From Rhodococcus sp. (in: high G+C Gram-positive bacteria) (GTDB taxonomy: Bacteria; Actinomycetota; Actinomycetes; Mycobacteriales; Mycobacteriaceae): a DNA stretch of 59,443 nt. The stretch is taken from positions 1 through 59,443 of the forward strand of contig NZ_JAHFVG010000034.1 of the NCBI RefSeq assembly GCF_023264675.1, written 5' to 3'. The notes under the pieces are model-generated. The model had not been told where the DNA came from and did not search any database. It saw nothing but the letters and a program-made list of their open reading frames with translations. A program made the translations under genes and the position numbers. This document shows, piece by piece, positions 1 to 8,555 of this stretch (positions are counted from its first letter, which is position 1; every line of letters begins with the position of its first letter).

Positions 1-1099
1 TCAGCAGCACGAAGCCTCCGACGAGCACGGCGAGCAGCAACAGACCGCCGCCGCCCCATGCCAGCGCCTTCTGCGCCGAGGACATTCCGGTCTTCGCCGG
101 CTCGGCCGCAGCGGCGGGAGCCGGGGCCACCGCGCCCGTCCTCGGTCCGGTGTACTGGTTCTGGGACGTCGGCATCATCTGCGTGCTGTTCGGCGCAGGC
201 ACGACCCCCGGCATCAGAACGCGGCCGGTGCCGGGCCCGCGACCGTTCCCGGGGGCGGGCGGCCGGCGGCCGGCACGCACCGCGGCGACGGCATCGGCGA
301 ACTCGCCGCCGCTGCCGTATCGCGCTGCCGGATCCTTCGCCATCGTGATTTCGATGAGTTCGCGTACGCCGGGAGGGAGGTCGGCGGGAAGCGGCGCAGG
401 CATCTCGCGGACATGCTTCATCGCCACGGTGAGAGCCCCGTCGCCGACGAACGGGCGAGTGCCCGACAACGCTTCGTATCCGACCACGCCGAGCGAGTAC
501 ACATCGCTCGCCGACGTCGCTTCCTCGCCGAGCGCCTGCTCGGGCGCGATGTACTGGGCAGTGCCCATGACCATTCCGGTCTTGGTGACCGGCGAGGCGT
601 CGACGGCCTTGGCGATACCGAAATCGGTGATCTTCACCTGGCCTGCCGGGGTGATCAGGATGTTGCCGGGCTTCACGTCGCGGTGCACGACGCCCGCGGT
701 GTGTGCCACCTGAAGCGATCGGCCGGTCTGCTCGAGCATGTCGAGTGCATGACCGAGCGGAAGCCTGCCGATGCGCCCGAGAACGGCGTTCAGCGGTTCG
801 CCGTTGACGAGCTCCATGACGAGGTAGGCGAGCGATTCACCTGCGGTGTCCCGTGTTTCGCCGTAGTCGTAGACCCCGGCGATTCCGGGGTGGTTCAGCT
901 GCGCGGTGGTGCGTGCCTCGAAGCGGAAACGCTGGAGGAACTCGGGATCCTCGGAGAACTCCGCCTTGAGGACCTTCACCGCTACCTTGCGGTCGAGGCG
1001 GTTGTCCATCGCCTCCCAGACCTGGCCCATTCCGCCTGTCGCGATCAATCGCAGCAGGCGGTAGCGCTCGGCAATGACTGCGCCGTTACTCAGTGGCAT
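1..1099 (-). CDS. pknA: Serine/threonine protein kinase PknA (C-terminus cut by window edge)
   Basis: Membrane Ser/Thr kinase that phosphorylates cell-division and wall-synthesis proteins. The 366 visible residues open [16 protein letters not shown], followed by the glycine-rich loop ATGGMGQVW, the catalytic loop HRDVKPGN and the DFG motif [10 protein letters not shown] Pro/Ala-rich juxtamembrane stretch then leads into a hydrophobic segment ([17 protein letters not shown]) that reaches position 1, so the extracellular tail lies outside the window. The start codon is 6 bp after the pbpA stop, so it is the next gene of the same operon. The order fhaA-fhaB-pstP-rodA-pbpA-pknA matches the mycobacterial locus, where pknB follows; this supports PknA over PknB. 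Confidence 0.93.
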   Translation of the reverse strand, partial: MPLSNGAVIAERYRLLRLIATGGMGQVWEAMDNRLDRKVAVKVLKAEFSEDPEFLQRFRFEARTTAQLNHPGIAGVYDYGETRDTAGESLAYLVMELVNGEPLNAVLGRIGRLPLGHALDMLEQTGRSLQVAHTAGVVHRDVKPGNILITPAGQVKITDFGIAKAVDASPVTKTGMVMGTAQYIAPEQALGEEATSASDVYSLGVVGYEALSGTRPFVGDGALTVAMKHVREMPAPLPADLPPGVRELIEITMAKDPAARYGSGGEFADAVAAVRAGRRPPAPGNGRGPGTGRVLMPGVVPAPNSTQMMPTSQNQYTGPRTGAVAPAPAAAAEPAKTGMSSAQKALAWGGGGLLLLAVLVGGFVLL

Positions 1100-1105
1100 C
1101 TTCGG

Positions 1106-2593
1106 TTACCTCCCCTGCAATCCGGCAGCGATGACTGCGCGTCCGACCGGAGCGGCAACGGAACCGCCCGTGGCCGCGAGAGCGCGGTCACCGCCGTCTT
1201 CGACGATGACAGCGATGGCAATCGTCGGCTTGTCGGCCGGTGCGAAACCGATGTACCAGGCGTGCGGCGGTGTGTTCCGCGGGTCGGTTCCGTGCTCGGC
1301 CGTGCCGGTCTTCGACGCGATCTGCACGCCGGCGATCTTGCCGTCGCCGCTGGTGTTGTTCTCGGATCCGATCATCAAGCTGGTCAGTGTCGCTGCCACC
1401 TCGGGGCTGATCGCCTGACCCTCCGACTCCGGGGTGGTGGTCGCGAGGTTCGACAGGTCGGGAGCCTGGAGCTGGCTGACCATGTGCGGTGCCATCCGAA
1501 CCCCGTTGTTGGCGACGGTGGCCGCGATGACGGCATTCTGCAGTGGCGTCATCGCGACGTCGCGCTGCCCGATGCTGGACTGGCCGAGAGCGGCATCGTC
1601 GGGAATGGTGCCGATGGTGCTGTCCGCGACCGGAAGGGGCACCGAGGTGGTGTCCTCGCCGACACCGAACGCACTCGCGGTGTCCCGCAGTGCGTCGGCG
1701 CCGGTCTTGATGCCGAGCTCGACGAATGCGGTGTTGCACGAGCGCGCGAACGCCTCCCGCAGCGACGCGGTCTGGGCGCTGCCGCAGGTGCTGCCGTTGT
1801 AGTTCTCCAACGTGGTGTCGGTATCGGGGAGTGTGATGGTCGGCGCTGCCGTCAGCTGATCGTCCGGAGTTTCGCCGTTCGCGAGAGCGGCGGCCGTGAC
1901 CAGCACCTTGAACGTCGACCCCGGCGGATAGGTCGCCGAGATTGCACGGTTCAGCAACGGCTTCGCCGGGTCGGCGTTCAGCTCGTCCCACGCCGCCGAC
2001 GTCTGCGCGCCGTCGTGGCTTGCCAGCAGATTGGGGTCGTAGCTCGGCGTGCTGGCCATGGCCAGAATGTTCCCCGTCGACGGTTCGATGGCGACCACCG
2101 AACCGGTGTACCCCCGCGAGGTGAGCTGGTCGTAGGCGACCTGCTGCACCACGGGATCGATGGTGGTCACGACGTTGCCGCCTCGCGGATCACGGCCGGA
2201 GATGAGGTCGAACAACCGCCGTCCGAACAACCGATCGTCGGATCCGTTGAGTACCTGATCCTCGGTGCGCTCGAGGCCGGTGCTCGAGTAGAGCATCGAG
2301 TAGAAGCCGGTGATCGGAGCATTTGCCAGTGGGCTCGAGTTCGCGGCCGGGTTCGGCGGGTACGTGCGCAGGTATTTGTATCGATCGTCGGTGGCAACCG
2401 ACGCCGCGAGTACCTGACCGCCCGCCGAGATCTGGCCGCGCTGACGGGAGTATTCGTCGAGCAGCACTCGCGAGTTGCGGGGATCGCTTCGCAGGTCGTC
2501 GGCCTTGATGACCTGCAGGTACGTGGCATTGGCCAGCAACGCGACGACCATGACCATGACGGCGATGGAGACGCGGCGTAGAGGTGTGTTCAT
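1106..2593 (-). CDS. pbpA: Class B penicillin-binding protein PbpA (peptidoglycan transpeptidase)
   Basis: Cross-links peptidoglycan on the outer face of the membrane, working with the SEDS protein RodA just upstream. The protein is 495 aa, close to the mycobacterial homologue. It has an N-terminal membrane anchor at residues 8-28, a dimerisation region, and then a transpeptidase domain with STFK (226-229, nucleophile S226), SCN (285-287) and KTG (428-430). The ATG at 2593 overlaps the rodA stop by 4 bp (ATGA), which fixes the start. A longer open frame extends upstream to 3310 but runs antiparallel-free inside rodA in another frame and is a GC-rich artefact. All catalytic motifs are intact. 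Confidence 0.95.
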   Translation of the reverse strand: MNTPLRRVSIAVMVMVVALLANATYLQVIKADDLRSDPRNSRVLLDEYSRQRGQISAGGQVLAASVATDDRYKYLRTYPPNPAANSSPLANAPITGFYSMLYSSTGLERTEDQVLNGSDDRLFGRRLFDLISGRDPRGGNVVTTIDPVVQQVAYDQLTSRGYTGSVVAIEPSTGNILAMASTPSYDPNLLASHDGAQTSAAWDELNADPAKPLLNRAISATYPPGSTFKVLVTAAALANGETPDDQLTAAPTITLPDTDTTLENYNGSTCGSAQTASLREAFARSCNTAFVELGIKTGADALRDTASAFGVGEDTTSVPLPVADSTIGTIPDDAALGQSSIGQRDVAMTPLQNAVIAATVANNGVRMAPHMVSQLQAPDLSNLATTTPESEGQAISPEVAATLTSLMIGSENNTSGDGKIAGVQIASKTGTAEHGTDPRNTPPHAWYIGFAPADKPTIAIAVIVEDGGDRALAATGGSVAAPVGRAVIAAGLQGR

Positions 2594-4047
2594 GGGCGCT
2601 TCACCATTTCGGTCGGCGCTTCGGCGATCGGTGCTGCCGGTGCCGGCTTCTTCTTCGGCGTTGCAGGCTCGCGGGCGGCGTCGGAGATCTTGATCAGCAG
2701 AGCCACCAGAAGATAGTTGGCGAGGAGCGAGGATCCTCCGTACGACATGTACGGAGTGGTGAGTCCGGTCAGCGGAATCAGTTTGGTGACACCGCCGACG
2801 ACGACGAACAGCTGGATCGCGATGGTGAAGGAGAGACCCGCCGCGAGAAGCTTGCCGAAGCTGTCCCGAACCGCCAGCGCAGTGCGAAGCCCGCGGATGA
2901 TGAACATGAGATACAGGATCAGAACAGCGGCGAGTCCGATGAGGCCGAGTTCTTCCCCGACCGCGGCGATGATGAAGTCGGTTTTCGCGAACGGCACCTG
3001 CGACGGACGCCCGCTGCCGAGGCCGGTGCCTGCCAGGCCGCCGGTGGCGAAGCTGAACATCGACTGGACGATCTGATAGCCGGTGTCGTTGTAGTCGGCG
3101 AACGGGTGCAGCCAGGTGTCGGTGCGGATCTTGACGTGCCCGAACACCCGGTAGGCGAACAGAAATCCGACGATGAGCAGTCCGAAGCCGATGATGAGCC
3201 AGCCGACACGCTCGGTGGCGATGTAGATCATCACCAGCACGGTGCCGAAGATCAGCAGCGAGGACCCGAGGTCCTTCTCGAAGACCAGAACACCCACCGA
3301 AACGATCCACACCAGCAGAATCGGTCCGAGATCGCGGGCGCGCGGAAAGTCCATTCCGAGGAAGTGCTTGCCTGCGGTGGTGAACAGCTCACGTTTGGCG
3401 ACGAGGAGCGACGCGAAGAAGATCAGGAGGAGAATTTTTGCGAACTCGCCGGGCTGAATGCTGAACCCCGGCAGCCTTATCCAGATCTTCGAGCCGTTGA
3501 CCTCGGAGAACGCCGAAGGCAGTAGTGCCGGAATGGCAAGTAGCACAAGACCGCACAGGCCGACGGTGTAGCTGTAGCGCGCCAGCGTGCGGTAGTCGCG
3601 CAACAGGACGAGCAGTGCGATGAAGCCGGCTATGGCCAACGTCGTCCACAGAACTTGCTGGTTCGCATCGGGCGAGGGAATGTCCTGCCCGAGGTACGCG
3701 GCGGTTTGCTCGTCGGCAAGATCGAGGCGGTGGATCAGCACGAGCCCGAGGCCGTTGAGCAGCGCCACGATCGGCAGCAGCAACGGATCCGCGTACGGGG
3801 CGAACCGACGGACCGCAAGGTGCGCGACGGTGACCAGCGCGAGGTAGGCCAGACCGAGCTTCGCCAGATCCCAGGTGATGGCCTGTTCCTGACTGGCCTC
3901 GACCAGCACGAGGGACACCGTCGTGATCAGCACGGCGACACCGAGGAGCACCAACTCGACGTTCCGCCTGTTGGACTGAACGGGAGCTGGTGCGAATCCG
4001 CCCGGCGGACTCGGAAAGGACGCCCCCACAGATGGACTGGAACTCAT
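2590..4047 (-). CDS. rodA: SEDS-family peptidoglycan polymerase RodA/FtsW
   Basis: Polytopic membrane glycosyltransferase that polymerises lipid II during growth; partner of PbpA. It is 485 aa with about ten to twelve hydrophobic segments starting near residue 30. It carries family hallmarks such as the loop with FPRARDLGP and the conserved C-terminal stretch LTGLTTPYMSYGGSSLLANY. The C-terminal cytoplasmic tail is Ala/Pro/Lys-rich. The start overlaps the pstP stop by 4 bp and the stop overlaps pbpA by 4 bp, indicating translational coupling through the operon. Confidence 0.94.
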   Translation of the reverse strand: MSSSPSVGASFPSPPGGFAPAPVQSNRRNVELVLLGVAVLITTVSLVLVEASQEQAITWDLAKLGLAYLALVTVAHLAVRRFAPYADPLLLPIVALLNGLGLVLIHRLDLADEQTAAYLGQDIPSPDANQQVLWTTLAIAGFIALLVLLRDYRTLARYSYTVGLCGLVLLAIPALLPSAFSEVNGSKIWIRLPGFSIQPGEFAKILLLIFFASLLVAKRELFTTAGKHFLGMDFPRARDLGPILLVWIVSVGVLVFEKDLGSSLLIFGTVLVMIYIATERVGWLIIGFGLLIVGFLFAYRVFGHVKIRTDTWLHPFADYNDTGYQIVQSMFSFATGGLAGTGLGSGRPSQVPFAKTDFIIAAVGEELGLIGLAAVLILYLMFIIRGLRTALAVRDSFGKLLAAGLSFTIAIQLFVVVGGVTKLIPLTGLTTPYMSYGGSSLLANYLLVALLIKISDAAREPATPKKKPAPAAPIAEAPTEMVKRP

Positions 4048-5510
4048 CGAGTACCGGCCCTGCAGTTCTGCCCTGGTAGCTGAGTCGCCGACGGCGCAGC
4101 AGTGGTGGTCGGCGCCACTTCGGTCGCGGGAGCAGGCGCAGCAGCGGGAGCAGGCGGGGCCTCGGTTGCCGGCGGCGCTTCGGTTGCCGGCGGTGCCTCG
4201 GTCGCGGGCGGCGCGGGTGTCGGAGTCGCGGTGGTCGTTGCGGCGGGCGTCTCACACGGCGGCAGCAGATCGCCCGACGCGAGTCGGTTCATCTGACTTT
4301 CCGCGTCCTCGAGCTTCCCGGACGGCAATCCGGCACGCACCTGTTCGCGCGCTGCAGGAGCCAGGTCGTCGATCTCGAAGAGATCGCAGCCGGCCGGCGC
4401 CGAATCGGGCGAGGTCAACGTCAGTGCGCCGTCGTCGTCGAGGCACCCGACCGTGTTCACCGTCTGCAGCGAATAGCCGAGAATCGACCCGGGGACGCCA
4501 CGCATGACGGCGACTCGGTTGCCGTCGGCGCCGACGTAGTAATTGTTTCTGATCGCGGCGTTGGCGACGAACGCGCCACCGACGAGAAGGGCGATGATGA
4601 CCAGCGCGATGATCGACCACCGAAGTTTGTGGGACTTCTTTTCCGGCACGGGAACGGGAGTGGTGATGCGCTTGGGTGTGGTGCGCGGTGGACGCATGGC
4701 CGCGGCCCGTCCTGCCGCGGTGTTCGGCGGCGGTGAGTCCTCTTCTTCTTCGGTACTCGCCGCGCCGCCCAGGATCGGTGAACTCTGCCCGTAGTCGAGG
4801 TCGATGACATCGGCGACGACGACGGTGACGTTGTCGGGACCGCCGCTGCGAAGGGCCAGTTCGATGAGGCGATCGGCGCACTCGGCGCAGTCGCCCTCGT
4901 TCATGGTGTTCTCGATGGTTTCGTCGCTGACGACGTCGGACAGGCCGTCGGAGCACAGGAGGTACCGATCGCCGGCGCGAACCTCACGCACGGTGAGCGT
5001 CGGCTCGATCTCGTTCCCGGTGAGCGCCCGCATGATCAACGAGCGCTGCGGGTGCGAGTGCGCCTGTTCGGCCGTGATTCGGCCCTCGTCGACGAGTGAC
5101 TGAACGAACGTGTCGTCGCGGGTGATCTGCGTCAGTGCGGTCTCGCGAAGCATGTACGCCCGCGAATCTCCGATGTGAACGAGTCCGATCTTCTTGCCCG
5201 CGAACAGGATTGCCGTGAGGGTGGTGCCCATACCGTCGAGCTCGGGCTCGTCGTCGACCTGATCGGCGATCGAGGCGTTGCCCTCGCGGGTCGCAGCCTC
5301 CAGCTTGCCGAGAAGATCGTCACCCGGCTCGTCGTCGTCGAGGTGAGCGAGCGCGGCGATCATCAGCTGCGAGGCCACTTCACCGGCGGCGTGGCCGCCC
5401 ATGCCGTCGGCCAACGCCAGCAGTCGGGCTCCGGCGTACACCGAATCCTCGTTGTTCGAGCGCACGAGTCCACGATCGCTGCGAGCCGCATAGCGGAGTA
5501 CCAGTGTCAC
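4044..5510 (-). CDS. pstP: PP2C-type protein phosphatase PstP
   Basis: Dephosphorylates substrates of PknA/PknB; metal-dependent PPM/PP2C fold. The cytoplasmic catalytic domain covers residues 1-240, with RSDRGLVRSNNEDS, the metal-binding DGMGGHAAGE, GDSRAYM and SGGPDNVTVVV motifs. A transmembrane helix follows near 295-315 (WSIIALVIIALLVGGAFVANA), then an extracellular tail. The tail ends in a Pro/Ala/Thr-rich region with three 18-bp tandem units encoding PPATEA (4159-4212 on the plus strand). The start overlaps the fhaB stop by 4 bp. Length 488 aa is similar to the mycobacterial enzyme. Confidence 0.95.
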   Translation of the reverse strand: MTLVLRYAARSDRGLVRSNNEDSVYAGARLLALADGMGGHAAGEVASQLMIAALAHLDDDEPGDDLLGKLEAATREGNASIADQVDDEPELDGMGTTLTAILFAGKKIGLVHIGDSRAYMLRETALTQITRDDTFVQSLVDEGRITAEQAHSHPQRSLIMRALTGNEIEPTLTVREVRAGDRYLLCSDGLSDVVSDETIENTMNEGDCAECADRLIELALRSGGPDNVTVVVADVIDLDYGQSSPILGGAASTEEEEDSPPPNTAAGRAAAMRPPRTTPKRITTPVPVPEKKSHKLRWSIIALVIIALLVGGAFVANAAIRNNYYVGADGNRVAVMRGVPGSILGYSLQTVNTVGCLDDDGALTLTSPDSAPAGCDLFEIDDLAPAAREQVRAGLPSGKLEDAESQMNRLASGDLLPPCETPAATTTATPTPAPPATEAPPATEAPPATEAPPAPAAAPAPATEVAPTTTAAPSATQLPGQNCRAGTR

Positions 5511-5971
5511 GGGCGCAGCTCGATGACCGTTTTGCCGACGCGTACGGGGGTGCCCAGCGGAACGCGCACTGCCGTGGTCACTTTCGCTCGATCGAGATAT
5601 GTGCCGTTGGTGGAACCGAGATCTTCGACGTACCAGTCCCCGCCACGCGGCGAGATGCGCGCATGCCTGGTCGAGGCGTAGTCGTCGGTCAGGACCAACG
5701 TGGAGTCGTCGGCGCGGCCGATGAGGACCGGCTGGGTGCCGAGCGAAATTCTTGTTCCGGCGAGACCGCCCTGAGTTACCACTAGATTCTTGGCAACCTT
5801 CTGCTTGTTGAACGAGGGGAGCACCTTCGAACCCCGCGAATATCGTGCGGGAACTCGCATTCCCGACGCTGCGTAGATATCGCTACGAAGTGTTCGGAGA
5901 ACGGCCCAGACGAAAAACCAGAGCAGCAGAAGAAAACCAGCTCGGGTCAATTGCAGTATCAAACCCTGCAC
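5507..5971 (-). CDS. fhaB: Membrane-anchored FHA-domain protein FhaB (FipA)
   Basis: Phosphothreonine-binding adaptor of the kinase operon. It is 154 aa, matching the mycobacterial homologue in size. Residues 7-27 form one hydrophobic helix (AGFLLLLWFFVWAVLRTL). Residues 80-150 form an FHA domain with the signature VLIGRADDSTLVLTDDYAS, SRHA-like TRHARISP, and the strand [11 protein letters not shown]. It lies between fhaA and pstP. A 181-bp gap containing a hairpin separates it from fhaA, whereas all downstream genes overlap or nearly touch. Confidence 0.93.
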   Translation of the reverse strand: MQGLILQLTRAGFLLLLWFFVWAVLRTLRSDIYAASGMRVPARYSRGSKVLPSFNKQKVAKNLVVTQGGLAGTRISLGTQPVLIGRADDSTLVLTDDYASTRHARISPRGGDWYVEDLGSTNGTYLDRAKVTTAVRVPLGTPVRVGKTVIELRP

Positions 5972-6096
5972 AGCCGTCCACCTCCTTCGTATCGATCAGT
6001 GTTCGTCGGCTCGGTGATCGATGCGTTGGACACACGCCGCGCAAGGAAGCCGGTTGGATTCCCCCGTGTACGTGCGTCGATACCGACACGTCTTCT

Positions 6097-6125
6097 CACG
6101 CAGCATCCTAGAGGCAAGCTGCGTG
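6097..6125 (-). terminator. Stem-loop in the fhaA-fhaB gap
   Basis: An 8-bp perfect stem (CACGCAGC at 6097-6104, GCTGCGTG at 6118-6125) closes a 13-nt loop between the fhaA stop and the fhaB start. No run of T follows on the minus strand, so it is a weak or partial terminator, or an RNA-processing site, inside the operon. The rest of the 181-bp gap shows no other gene. Confidence 0.4.
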
Positions 6126-6152
6126 TGGCGATCACCATACTGGTGGAGACGA

Positions 6153-7637
6153 TTAAACGATGCGGACCAGGATTTCGGAGTGTCCGGCTCTGATGACGTC
6201 GCCGTCGGCCAATTGCCAGTCCTGAACAGGTGATCCGTTGACCGTGGTCCCGTTGGTGGACCCCAGATCGGACAGCATGGCTACGCGGCCGTCCCAGCGG
6301 ATTTCCACGTGACGACGCGACACGCCGGTGTCCGGGAGTCGGAACTGAGCGTCCTGACCGCGGCCGATGATGTTCTGGCCGTCGCGCAGCTGGAAGTAGC
6401 GTCCGCTGCCGTCCTCGAGCTGGAGTGTCGCGGCCAATCCCTGGCTGTCCGAGTATGCGGGCTCGTCGTACCCGTAGGCGGGCTGTTGGTACCCGGCAGT
6501 GGGAGCGGAGGCCTGGGGATACGCGGCCTGCTGGTATCCGTTCTGCTGCGGCGGGTAATCGTACGCAGGCTGCTGGTACGCGGCGGGCTCCGAGTACGCC
6601 TGCTGGTCGTAGGCTTGGCCGCCCTGGTCGTAGCTCTGGCCGTTCTGGTCGTAGCCCTGATCGGCGTACGCCTGCTGGCCGTATGCCGCCTGGTCGTAGC
6701 CTCGATCGGCTTGGCCACCCTGGTCGTACGCCTGCTGGTCGTAGCCCTGCTGGCCGTAGGCCGCCTGGTCGTAGCCCTGGTCCGAGTACGCCTGCTGGCC
6801 GTATGCCTGCTGGCCATAGGACTGCTGGTCGTACGCTTGGCCGCCCTGCTCGCCGCGGCCGGAATCGTCGTAGCCCTGGCCGTATGCCTGCGCGTCGTAC
6901 TGCTCGCCCTGGGCGGGCGCCTGTGCTGCCGGAGTGCCGTAGCCGCCTGCTCCGGCGCCGTAGGAGCCGCCGTTGCGGTAGCCCTGGTCCTGGCGCGGGG
7001 CACGCGGGTCGTAGCCGTTCTGATGCGCGTACCGCGGATCCTCGCCCGCCTGCGGGTAGCCGTTGCGGGCACGCGGGTCAGGGCGAGATCCTTCGGCTGG
7101 ATCGCGTTGCGGGTCGTAGCCTGGGTTCTGCGTCATGGGGCCGGCTCCTGATGTCGACATAGGGTTCGCTGACGGTCGCTTCGGACGGGTCGCTTGGGCG
7201 TTGTTGGCTGCTGCGGCACTGCCGGACGCTGGTGCGCTACCCGGTGCAGTCGGTGATCGTCCCACATCGGGGTCGACCGAACCACTGGCCCGGAACTGGC
7301 CGGTGTGCAGAGTGGGCGACGGTTCGAACCGAACCGCGACCTCCCCGTACGTCTGCCAGCCCTGGTCACGGATGTAATCGCTGAGATGGCGGGAGAAGGC
7401 CTTGACGGTCAGATCTCGGTCCGCGGCCAGTTCGTCGTGATCGGAACTGTTGATCGTGATGACGTAACTGTTCGGTGCCAGGTAGTGACCGCCGTCGAGC
7501 GGGCGCACGCGATCCGATGCCTCCTGCTGGAGCGCCGCTTCTACCTCCTGCGGCACCACACCACCACCGAACACTCGGGCGAATGCGTCACCGACCGCGC
7601 CTTGCAGCTTGCGCTCGAAACGCTGGACGATTCCCAT
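6153..7637 (-). CDS. fhaA: FHA-domain protein FhaA with DUF3662 N-terminal domain
   Basis: Phosphopeptide-binding regulator of peptidoglycan synthesis; binds phosphorylated partners through its FHA domain. The 494-aa form starts [19 protein letters not shown] at 7637 behind a strong ribosome-binding site (GGAGGAGAGG). A longer frame to 7754 lacks a site and runs toward the tRNA gene, so I reject it. Residues 1-120 are the DUF3662/FhaA N-terminal domain. A low-complexity linker rich in Tyr, Gln, Gly and Asp (YGQQAYDQ-type repeats, about residues 230-400) follows. The C-terminal 90 residues are a canonical FHA domain ([34 protein letters not shown]). First gene of the operon. Confidence 0.94.
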   Translation of the reverse strand: MGIVQRFERKLQGAVGDAFARVFGGGVVPQEVEAALQQEASDRVRPLDGGHYLAPNSYVITINSSDHDELAADRDLTVKAFSRHLSDYIRDQGWQTYGEVAVRFEPSPTLHTGQFRASGSVDPDVGRSPTAPGSAPASGSAAAANNAQATRPKRPSANPMSTSGAGPMTQNPGYDPQRDPAEGSRPDPRARNGYPQAGEDPRYAHQNGYDPRAPRQDQGYRNGGSYGAGAGGYGTPAAQAPAQGEQYDAQAYGQGYDDSGRGEQGGQAYDQQSYGQQAYGQQAYSDQGYDQAAYGQQGYDQQAYDQGGQADRGYDQAAYGQQAYADQGYDQNGQSYDQGGQAYDQQAYSEPAAYQQPAYDYPPQQNGYQQAAYPQASAPTAGYQQPAYGYDEPAYSDSQGLAATLQLEDGSGRYFQLRDGQNIIGRGQDAQFRLPDTGVSRRHVEIRWDGRVAMLSDLGSTNGTTVNGSPVQDWQLADGDVIRAGHSEILVRIV

Positions 7638-7802
7638 GGTGACCTCTCCTCCCGATCTGCGTGCCACGAGCGCGCGTGTCGCCTCGAGGTCCTCGTTCCA
7701 GCATGATATACGTTGCGGCTTGCCTGTTATATCTGCTGCCTGCGTCCGTGCCACGCGATTTCATTGCTTCCGTATGTGCATGTTAATGTTCACCGGTCAC
7801 TC

Positions 7803-7885
7803 GGGCGGGTGGCGGAATGGCAGACGCGCTGGCTTCAGGTGCCAGTGTCCTTAGGGACGTGGGGGTTCAAGTCCCCCTCCGCCCA
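7803..7885 (+). tRNA. tRNA-Leu (anticodon CAG)
   Basis: The cloverleaf can be drawn by eye. The acceptor stem GGGCGGG pairs with TCCGCCC (last pair G-T). The anticodon stem is CTGGC/GCCAG with loop TTCAGGT, giving anticodon CAG at 7836-7838. There is a long variable arm typical of a class II tRNA, and a T arm GGGGG-TTCAAGT-CCCCC. The discriminator is A and the CCA end is not encoded (the genome reads A-CA-A). A tRNA-Leu beside the fhaA operon is also found at the corresponding mycobacterial locus. Confidence 0.97.
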
Positions 7886-7951
7886 CAACACTGGCCGCAG
7901 CTGAGTTTCATCGCTGCGGTCAGTAGTTATTTCTGGCCCCTTTCGATTTCT

Positions 7952-8035
7952 CGCAAACGCACGTGCTTTCGCGCAGTGCGATGCGGAAATCGCTGGTCGC
8001 GGCCCCTCTCGCACGCAAACGCACGTGCTTTCGCG
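7952..8035. repeat. Pair of 22-bp direct, near-palindromic repeats
   Basis: The unit begins CGCAAACGCACGTGC and ends TTTCGCG. It occurs identically at 7952-7973 and 8014-8035, 62 bp apart in direct orientation. Each copy is centred on the perfect palindrome GCACGTGC and is nearly self-complementary over its full length. It looks like a short interspersed palindromic element or a paired operator rather than a terminator. Confidence 0.7.
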
Positions 8036-8294
8036 TCGACGGCCAGTGCGCCCGCCGACTGTCCGAGTGGTGAGACGCACACTCGAACAAGGACGTTCGA
8101 CGCTCTGGCGGACCGGACGACACCCCGAATCACACCGCTGTAATCCACGAATTTTCCTGACCGAGCGTCGATCTGGGGACATGTGGACCCCGAACGGGGT
8201 ACTTTTCGTCATTCGGGGACGCGAAATGGATTCGATTCAAGCGCAGGGGGACGTAATGAGCCATTCAAGTATTTGTAAAACACCAGGTAGAAGG

Positions 8295-8313
8295 CCTGAA
8301 TAGGCTTACCTTA
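8295..8313. promoter_or_regulatory. Iron-box-like site upstream of gltBD
   Basis: Read on the minus strand the 19-mer is TAAGGTAAGCCTATTCAGG. It matches 14 of 19 positions of the DtxR/IdeR consensus TWAGGTWAGSCTWACCTWA as I know it; the left half-site is perfect and the right half is degenerate. It overlaps a -10-like TACCTT at 8307-8312 on the plus strand. GltB and GltD are both Fe-S proteins, so iron control would make sense, but this is inference. Confidence 0.35.
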
Positions 8314-8555
8314 TTTGCGGGGTGGGCTAGGTGCTGACTTATCGTTTGTGGTTGGACCGGCGTACAAAAAGCCCGATCCGCCCGTACGAGTCTTTCGCAT
8401 TACCGAGAGCCCACCTGCTCGAGGCTAGTCGAAGATCGCCGTCCGGGGGTGCTGCTTCAACGGCGAACGGCACCGAATTGACGTCCGAGACGGCAGGCGA
8501 TCTGTGCTGATCCGCTCCGATGTACTTGAAAGCTGGACTTATCCGAAGGCTAGGT

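Larger units (their letters stand above)
7886..8555. other. Non-coding region between tRNA-Leu and gltB
   Basis: About 670 bp with no convincing gene. It holds two identical 22-bp near-palindromes (7952-7973 and 8014-8035), an iron-box-like site at 8295-8313, and presumably the gltBD promoter. A 15-25 codon frame ending at 8303 exists (ATG at 8256 after a G-rich stretch), but nothing identifies it as a gene. The ribosome-binding site for gltB (AAGG, about 8545-8548) lies at the right end. Confidence 0.6.

Noticed and set aside
413..2581. 722-codon open frame on the plus strand
   Set aside because: Antisense to pknA and pbpA, whose motifs are complete; the composition (Arg, Asp, Gly, Val-rich) is a typical GC-rich shadow.
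8256..8303. Possible leader peptide upstream of gltB
   Set aside because: Fifteen codons with no enrichment in Glu or Gln codons and no adjoining terminator, unlike the trp leader.
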